Origin: Lentibacillus daqui
GTDB taxonomy: Bacteria; Bacillota; Bacilli; Bacillales; Amphibacillaceae
Direction: 5' to 3'
Assembly: GCF_027186265.1 (NCBI RefSeq)
Contig: NZ_CP114176.1
Coordinates: forward strand, 3,038,001-3,102,000
Length of the DNA stretch: 64,000 nucleotides
Shown piece after piece: positions 63,868-64,000 of this stretch (the first letter of the stretch is position 1; each line of letters begins with the position of its first letter). The position numbers and the translations under genes are program-made. The notes beneath the pieces were generated by a model that worked only from the letters and a program-made list of their open reading frames with translations, was not told where the DNA came from and made no database searches.

Positions 63868-63991
63868 GATGGGTCTGTCCGTGGCTACTGAAAATACAAA
63901 TCGCTGATATATAACTAAATGATTACATAGCAAAAATTCGTGTTTGAGTGCTCATAGATAATCATTTTTCAGTAGCTTCGAAGACCCGTCC
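63868..63991. repeat. Imperfect inverted repeat of about 24 bp arms at the window edge
   Basis: The left arm contains GGGTCTGTCCGTGGCTACTG and the right arm its approximate complement (CAGTAGCTTCGAAGACCC), with about 70 bases between. It could be a short noncoding mobile repeat (MITE-like). Only one copy is visible and the window ends just beyond it. Confidence 0.5.
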
Positions 63992-64000
63992 TCTGCCCCC

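Overview
The window looks like the chromosome of a low-GC, endospore-forming member of the Bacillaceae, possibly in the Virgibacillus/Lentibacillus/Oceanobacillus range (the genus is inference). The evidence is an AT-rich sequence with strong AGGAGG-type ribosome binding sites, a Spo0E-family phosphatase, a PTS/PRD regulator, cre-like CcpA sites, a secreted gamma-glutamyltransferase and secreted glycosidases with C-terminal FIMAH modules. Almost every metabolic gene lies on the minus strand. No rRNA, tRNA or CRISPR array was seen.

Layout. 1-2546: an acyl-CoA ligase (frameshifted) and an acyl-CoA carboxyltransferase. 2700-4810: an IS607-type element with a serine recombinase and TnpB. 5050-7089: gamma-glutamyltransferase with an added FIMAH domain, followed by a noncoding stretch with a phased 21-bp GATC repeat. 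7802-9827: an Asp/Glu racemase-family protein and a TRAP-type permease. 9951-11334: IS256-family element, copy 1. 11583-19146: an operon with a PRD regulator, ascorbate-type PTS IIA/IIB/IIC, a phosphotriesterase-like protein, a creatininase-family protein, a KDGP aldolase-family protein and a SIS protein. 19362-21790: a frameshifted IS1182-type transposase and a deleted maltose acetyltransferase gene.

21872-43639 is an N-glycan utilisation island. Its intracellular arm looks intact: a ROK repressor, a sugar-binding lipoprotein, two ABC permeases (no dedicated ATPase), a ROK kinase, a GH38 alpha-mannosidase, a GH125 alpha-1,6-mannosidase, two GH1 enzymes and a BglK-like ROK kinase. The parts resemble the Streptococcus pneumoniae N-glycan locus. 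The extracellular arm is decaying. A GH18 EndoS-like endoglycosidase has been cut off from its ribosome binding site by a second IS256 copy. A GH84 beta-N-acetylglucosaminidase carries several lesions. A CBM6-FIMAH protein has an internal stop. A second ROK gene survives only as a scrap beside an IS701-type remnant.

44189-64000 holds CutC, RNase H, a POT peptide transporter, and a four-carbon sugar-acid operon (KdgT-like permease, DtnK-like kinase, PdxA2-like dehydrogenase) next to a PrpR-N-type regulator without GAFTGA. It then has Spo0E, a DUF4317 protein, a 39-residue small protein, a SWIM/SNF2 helicase, a GNAT acetyltransferase, an amidohydrolase with a GltS-like transporter, and a hot-dog thioesterase. 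The most notable biology is the half-eroded N-glycan island and its proposed kinase-coupled end step, the PTS/Php operon of unknown substrate, and the phased GATC repeat.
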